Shown here in pieces: positions 43,492-47,242 of a stretch of 47,242 nt of DNA (positions within the stretch are counted from its first letter, which is position 1; each line of letters starts with the position of its first letter). The notes under the pieces are model-generated. The model made no database searches. It was not told where the DNA came from and was given only the letters and a program-made list of their open reading frames with translations. Position numbers and translations under genes: made by a program. Source of the stretch: Anammoximicrobium sp032229885 (GTDB lineage: Bacteria; Planctomycetota; Planctomycetia; Pirellulales; Pirellulaceae); the NCBI GenBank assembly GCA_032229885.1, contig JAVYAJ010000119.1:1-47242 (forward strand), written 5' to 3'.

Positions 43492-45230
43492 TGCTCACCG
43501 GCGAGGGGCTGGTCAAGCTGCTCGACCTGGGCCTTGCCCGGCTGCTGAGCGACACGCCAGAACCCGAGGGGCTGACCGGTGCGGGCCGTATCGTTGGCGC
43601 CGGCGACTACATTGCTCCCGAACAGAGCCAAGGCGCGCATGTCGATGCTCGCTCCGACATCTATTCCTTGGGATGCACGCTGTATTTCCTGTTGGCGGGC
43701 CGTGCACCATTTGCGGGTCCGAAGCACGCGACGTTCGCCCAGAAGATCGTGGCTCACGCCCACCAACCAGCCCCGCCGATTTCACAATTCCGCTCGGATG
43801 TTCCCGCCGAACTGACCACGATCCTCGACCGGATGCTGACCAAGACCCCGGATCAGCGAATCCAGACCGCCGCCGAGGTGGCCGAACTGTTGCAGCGCTG
43901 TGCTGGGATGCACGATCTCAAGGGCGTGATCGCTGGCCGGCGCCAACTCGTCTCCGAGAATCCTGTGCCGGACACCGCAACCCGTCGCCGCCCCGTCTGG
44001 CTGGCAGGGTCGCTCGTGCTGGCGCTGCTCGCGTCGGCCTTGGCCTACTGGCACACCGAAATCGTGCTGATCATTCGCGACGAAGGCGTGCTGGTCGTCG
44101 CCGGCGACAAGACCGCGGGAGCAGTCATCGCCAAGTCCACCACCGGCGCGGACGTGACACTGGATCTTGCTGACGACCGAACCGTTCGCCTGCGGGCCGG
44201 CCAGTACGACATTCGCATCGTGGGGGCCGAGACGAATGTGGTGATCGAGCCTGGCCGAATCGAGATTGCTCGGGGCAGGCGGACAGTGGTCGAACTACAC
44301 CGCGCGCCCGAGACGGCGCCGGCCACGACATCACCGCGTGATGCGCCGGCAAGCGAACTGCCCGGTCGCCAGCTAACGCCGCCGCAGGTCGAGAATTCCA
44401 TCGGGATGCGTCTGGCCTGGATTCCGGCGGGTGAGTTCCTCCGGGGGTCACCGGACACGGAAGAAGGACGCGAACCAGCCGAGGGTCCGCAACGCAGGAT
44501 TCGCCTGACTCGGCCCTTCTACCTGGGCATCCATGAAGTCACGCAGGGCCAGTACCGCCACGTGATCGGGAAGAATCCCAGCTTCTATTCCGCCAGCGGC
44601 GGCGGGGCCAAGTACGGTATCCGCGGCAACACGGACAATCACCCCGTGGAAACGGTCTCTTGGGAGGATGCGACGGCCTTCTGCCAAACGTTGTCGGCGC
44701 TGCCCGCCGAACGAGAGCCGGGACGGACCTACCGCTTGCCGACCGAGGCCGAATGGGAGTACGCCTGTCGGGCTGGAACCGACACGCCGTTCCACTACGG
44801 CACGTCGTTTTCGTCGCAGCAGGCGAACTTCAAGGGCAAGTGGCCTTACGGCGGAGCGGCCGAGGGGCCGTCACCTGGCCACCCCGTGCCGGTCGGCTCT
44901 TACCAGCCCAACGCCTTCGGCCTGTTTGACATGCACGGCAACGTCTGGGAGTGGTGTCAGGACTGGCACAGCCCCGACTACTACGTCACTTCGCCCGATG
45001 TGGATCCACCCGGCCCAGATTCCGGGTCGCGCCACGTGATCCGAGGCGGCAGTTGGGGCGTGCATTCGTACAACTGCCGCTCCGCCTGCCGCTCCGACGG
45101 CGTACACCCCCAGGCGTATCTGTTCAGCCTGGGATTCCGCGTCGCAATGGATCGGGCGGGCGGGACGAACGTGGGGGACGGTTCCGAATCCGAGCCGAAG
45201 AGGAACGGCGTGCCGCAAGGGACGCGATGA
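43491..45230 (+). CDS. Kinase C-lobe, membrane helix and FGE-sulfatase domain (split gene)
   Basis: The 579-residue frame continues the kinase: LDLGLARL (DLG for DFG, residues 11-18), APEQ (42-45) and DIYSLGCTLYFLLAGRAPF, ending near 140. A membrane helix lies at about 168-187 (VWLAGSLVLALLASALAYW), then a beta-rich linker like PEGA, then a formylglycine-generating-enzyme/SUMF1-like domain about 300-560: ENSIGMRLAWIPAGEFLRGSP, YLGIHEVTQGQY, RLPTEAEWEYACRAG, FDMHGNVWEWCQDW, RVIRGGSW-like HVIRGGSWG and LGFRVAM. Its ATG overlaps the preceding stop (TGATG). Such kinase-FGE fusions occur in planctomycetes. Without the N-lobe the kinase part cannot bind ATP; the FGE part could still work if translated. 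Confidence 0.8.
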   Translation: MLTGEGLVKLLDLGLARLLSDTPEPEGLTGAGRIVGAGDYIAPEQSQGAHVDARSDIYSLGCTLYFLLAGRAPFAGPKHATFAQKIVAHAHQPAPPISQFRSDVPAELTTILDRMLTKTPDQRIQTAAEVAELLQRCAGMHDLKGVIAGRRQLVSENPVPDTATRRRPVWLAGSLVLALLASALAYWHTEIVLIIRDEGVLVVAGDKTAGAVIAKSTTGADVTLDLADDRTVRLRAGQYDIRIVGAETNVVIEPGRIEIARGRRTVVELHRAPETAPATTSPRDAPASELPGRQLTPPQVENSIGMRLAWIPAGEFLRGSPDTEEGREPAEGPQRRIRLTRPFYLGIHEVTQGQYRHVIGKNPSFYSASGGGAKYGIRGNTDNHPVETVSWEDATAFCQTLSALPAEREPGRTYRLPTEAEWEYACRAGTDTPFHYGTSFSSQQANFKGKWPYGGAAEGPSPGHPVPVGSYQPNAFGLFDMHGNVWEWCQDWHSPDYYVTSPDVDPPGPDSGSRHVIRGGSWGVHSYNCRSACRSDGVHPQAYLFSLGFRVAMDRAGGTNVGDGSESEPKRNGVPQGTR

Positions 45231-45252
45231 AAGGGTCATGACATGGCGGCGA

Positions 45253-45387
45253 TTACTTCGAACAACGTCTTTCGAGCCAGTCCACGAATTCCGCCAGCGA
45301 CATTCCCAAAGCTTGGCAGATGTCGCGGTGTTTCAGGGCGTCGAGCCGACGTTCACTATGCTCGAATGTGCTCGCTAGTGTCTGTCG
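45253..45387 (-). pseudogene. C-terminal remnant of an XRE-family regulator
   Basis: The minus strand reads TLASTFEHSERRLDALKHRD followed by ICQALGMSLAEFVDWLERRC and a TAA stop at 45255-45253. That matches the second half of XRE helix-turn-helix regulators of the type SKYESGERRLD...DICRALG. No start codon or first helix is recognisable upstream, so this is a decayed or truncated gene next to the broken kinase-FGE gene. Confidence 0.55.
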
Positions 45388-45405
45388 GAAAAGTCGTGTT
45401 TTCCG
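45386..45405. terminator. CGGAAAA/TTTTCCG hairpin
   Basis: CGGAAAA-GTCGTG-TTTTCCG is a perfect 7-bp inverted repeat 156 bp after the FGE stop, at the broken edge of the XRE remnant. It could be a terminator or one end of a lost element. No T tract beyond the stem. Confidence 0.35.
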
Positions 45406-45690
45406 AAGGAGGGGTCGGCTTTTCCAGGGGATCCGCTACGACCGTGGCCCTCGGCGGGTACGAAAAGTCTGACGGGACGGCAAGGGCAAGGCGGTGAGGC
45501 TGCGGGTGTCTACACCATCAGCGATCGCCGCTTTCTACATCCCAGTTTGTTACAGCCAGAGGCGTCGACATCCGGTCTCGTGACGTACCACGCGCGAGTG
45601 GATATTGGCGCTGCAATGCGTCTCGGCGGCGGCGGAGTGTCCTATGACGACCCGGCCATTGAGGTGACGTACAGATGATAGGGAGTCAAG
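45406..45690. other. Intergenic, possible coding debris
   Basis: A stop-free plus-strand frame ends at TGA 45676-45678 with the protein-like tail YHARVDIGAAMRLGGGG and SYDDPAIEVTYR. There is no start codon with a ribosome binding site, and I recognise no family, so it may be the remnant of a deleted gene or chance. Confidence 0.25.
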
Positions 45691-46458
45691 ATGACGGATG
45701 CGAGTCAAGAACGAGAGCCGAACGATGTGCGTTGGTGGCTCTCGACGACAGGCAAAGCCCACGGGCCGTACACAGAAAGCTATGTCATCGCCGGATTGAA
45801 GACGAACACACTTCCGGTGAACGCCCACGCCTGCCCGGTGGGTGGTCAGGAGTGGAAACCCGTGAGCCAGTGGCCGCCGTTTGCAACTGCTGTCGTGCTG
45901 GCGCTCCAGGTGACTCCAACGCCTTCCGCGCCGGCTATGGCCGCAGCGTCGGCCCCCGTGCTGACGAACCCGCAGTTGCCTCCGATGGCCAACCGGATCT
46001 GCGCATATTCGATTGTGCTATCACCATTTCTCTGTGCCCTTTACGGGTTCTCGGGCCTCATGACCCTCAGTCCGACCTTTCGGGACGACTCGGACTTCTT
46101 CGGTCTTGAGGTTCTAATGCTTATCCTGTCGATCCTGGCAAATCTCGGTCTCACTATCCTGCTGGTAGTAGTCGGCATCCGACTAAAGGCTCTTCGCAGA
46201 TCGGGAGCCACGATCATCAAGGCCGCCATTTGGCTCGGCCTGGCTTTCTCGCTCTTGTACCTTGTTGCCGTGTTCGTGGTTGCCGCAATCGCGGGCATGA
46301 GCGAAGGCGAGCACTTCGCTGAACAGACACCCACCACGGCAGCGACGCTGATCGACTTCGTGATGACCATTATATCACTTGTAGAGTGCACATTTCAGAT
46401 CATCGCTCTCGTCTGGCTGCACCGACACACCAAGAACCTTCCACTCACAGCATATTGA
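45691..46458 (+). CDS. GYF_2-domain membrane protein
   Basis: The 255-residue protein starts with a GYF_2-type domain (about 14-64): WWLSTTGKAHGPYTESYVIAGL and PVGGQEWKPVSQWPPF. A Pro/Ala-rich linker leads to about four membrane helices (about 105-125, 135-165, 178-205, 225-245). GYF-like domains usually bind proline-rich peptides; the next gene encodes a run of nine prolines, an attractive but untested partner. GGGAGTCAAG precedes the ATG. The function is unknown. Confidence 0.7.
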   Translation: MTDASQEREPNDVRWWLSTTGKAHGPYTESYVIAGLKTNTLPVNAHACPVGGQEWKPVSQWPPFATAVVLALQVTPTPSAPAMAAASAPVLTNPQLPPMANRICAYSIVLSPFLCALYGFSGLMTLSPTFRDDSDFFGLEVLMLILSILANLGLTILLVVVGIRLKALRRSGATIIKAAIWLGLAFSLLYLVAVFVVAAIAGMSEGEHFAEQTPTTAATLIDFVMTIISLVECTFQIIALVWLHRHTKNLPLTAY

Positions 46459-46474
46459 AAGGTCCTATCATCTC

Positions 46475-47242
46475 ATGACTGACCAACATTGGCATTATGA
46501 GCGTGGTACCGAACGAGTGGGGCCGTTTCGGCTCCAAGATCTGCAACAGCTGGCTCACGTCGGCCTGATTCACCCCGACACGCCGTTGTTGCACCCGGAT
46601 GGTAGCCGCATTCCCGCCCGAGCTTTGCTGGCGTTTGCCGCCGAGGAACAGACACAGGTCGTGGTAGCTGAAGTGGTCCAGGCACCCGACCCATCACTCG
46701 TCTGGAATTCACCTCCGCCTCCTCCTCCCCCGCCGCCAGTTCCAGCTTACCAGGGGACCAGCCTAGTGGCCATCCCCCCGTATCTATCGCCACCGAAGCC
46801 GAAGCTTCCCTGGAACGCTCGTGCCATCGGCTGGCTCGGCTTGGCGTTCAGTCCGATCTGGGCGGGCATCATGGCGGCACTCAATTCGCGGCGGCTTCAC
46901 ACCGGCTTGCCACTTTGGCGGCCGATTGCCATTGGAATCGGGGCAACGATCCTCGACATGCTCGTTTCCGCGATGTTCGGGGACTTGCTCCTCATCGATC
47001 TCATCCTCTACGCGGGTGCCCTCGGCCTGATTTGGCATCTCGACCTAAAACCGCAAGTGCCGCTATTTGAGACCCAACAGGCAGAGCCTCGACGCTCGGC
47101 TCGTTGGTTCTTGCCCAGCCTCGCCGGCTGTCCTACGGCCTTCTTTGTACTACTAACCTCAAACATCGTGAAAACTGTGACAATGTTTTTAGGCAGCGAC
47201 AGCGTTAAGTTGTTGAAGGGTTACATCTTGTGCTTTCAGTAG
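46475..47242 (+). CDS. GYF_2-domain protein with polyproline linker and membrane helices
   Basis: The 255-residue protein begins with a GYF_2-like module (HWHYERGTERVGPFRLQDLQQLAHVGLIHPDTPLL, about residues 5-50). A nine-proline stretch lies at about 84-92. Hydrophobic segments follow at about 118-140, 150-190 and 212-232, so it is a membrane protein. It lies 16 bp after a similarly built GYF_2 protein, suggesting an operon of paralogues. The stop codon TAG is exactly the last three bases of the window, so the frame is complete. The function is unknown. Confidence 0.7.
   Translation: MTDQHWHYERGTERVGPFRLQDLQQLAHVGLIHPDTPLLHPDGSRIPARALLAFAAEEQTQVVVAEVVQAPDPSLVWNSPPPPPPPPPVPAYQGTSLVAIPPYLSPPKPKLPWNARAIGWLGLAFSPIWAGIMAALNSRRLHTGLPLWRPIAIGIGATILDMLVSAMFGDLLLIDLILYAGALGLIWHLDLKPQVPLFETQQAEPRRSARWFLPSLAGCPTAFFVLLTSNIVKTVTMFLGSDSVKLLKGYILCFQ

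Noticed and set aside
43470..43495. Programmed -1 ribosomal frameshift in the kinase gene
   Set aside because: A -1 shift would restore the protein exactly, but the local codons GTA AAG CCT CCA ACC contain no slippery heptamer and no downstream pseudoknot was evident.

Overview
The window reads as a stretch of chromosome from a member of the Planctomycetes, probably a Pirellulales-like lineage. GC content is high. The evidence is several protein families that are largely planctomycetal: a DUF1549/DUF1553 protein, a DUF1501 Tat protein and a PPC-domain protein in a row, a TIGR03009-type protein, an ECF sigma factor next to a Ser/Thr kinase fused to a formylglycine-generating-enzyme (FGE) domain, and GYF_2-type membrane proteins. 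The ribosomal cluster is also unusual: it lacks rpmD, adk, map, infA and rpsD, and L17 carries a large insertion. No tRNA, rRNA, CRISPR array or intact transposase was seen.

Layout. 1-3915: a dispersed repeat, then a large membrane-anchored coiled-coil protein on the minus strand. 4182-5426: a secreted helical protein of unknown function. 5589-6659: rplM-rpsI on the minus strand behind a good sigma70-like promoter. 7810-9372: an HtrA/DegP-type protease, with two matching palindromes 0.2-0.25 kb upstream. 10206-10964: a class I amidotransferase-fold protein whose nucleophile cysteine is glycine. 11660-12502: a TIM-barrel sugar-phosphate isomerase/epimerase-like protein. 12618-15028: a tight minus-strand operon with a FabZ-like dehydratase, TrmB tRNA methyltransferase and an OleA-like thiolase-fold condensing enzyme.

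15632-30269 is the fused S10-spc-alpha ribosomal cluster on the plus strand: rpsJ, rplC, rplD, rplW, rplB, rpsS, rplV, rpsC, rplP, rpmC, rpsQ, rplN, rplX, rplE, rpsN, rpsH, rplF, rplR, rpsE, rplO, secY, rpmJ, rpsM, rpsK, rpoA, rplQ. A promoter overlain by a palindrome lies about 220 bp before rpsJ, and strong intercistronic hairpins occur at several junctions. A putative HEXXH metallopeptidase follows.

30963-47242 is accessory or envelope territory: a zinc-ribbon membrane protein, the DUF1549-DUF1501-PPC operon, a neutral-ceramidase-like protein, a TIGR03009 protein, the ECF sigma factor with a highly structured leader, a kinase-FGE gene broken by a frameshift and probably also by a stop codon, an XRE-regulator remnant, and two GYF_2 membrane proteins ending at the window edge.

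The items most worth following up are the structured, terminator-tipped leader before the sigma factor, the doubly damaged kinase-FGE gene, the cysteine-less amidotransferase homologue, the OleA/FabZ/TrmB operon and the paired operator upstream of htrA. All functions are inferred from reading the sequence; no database search was run.
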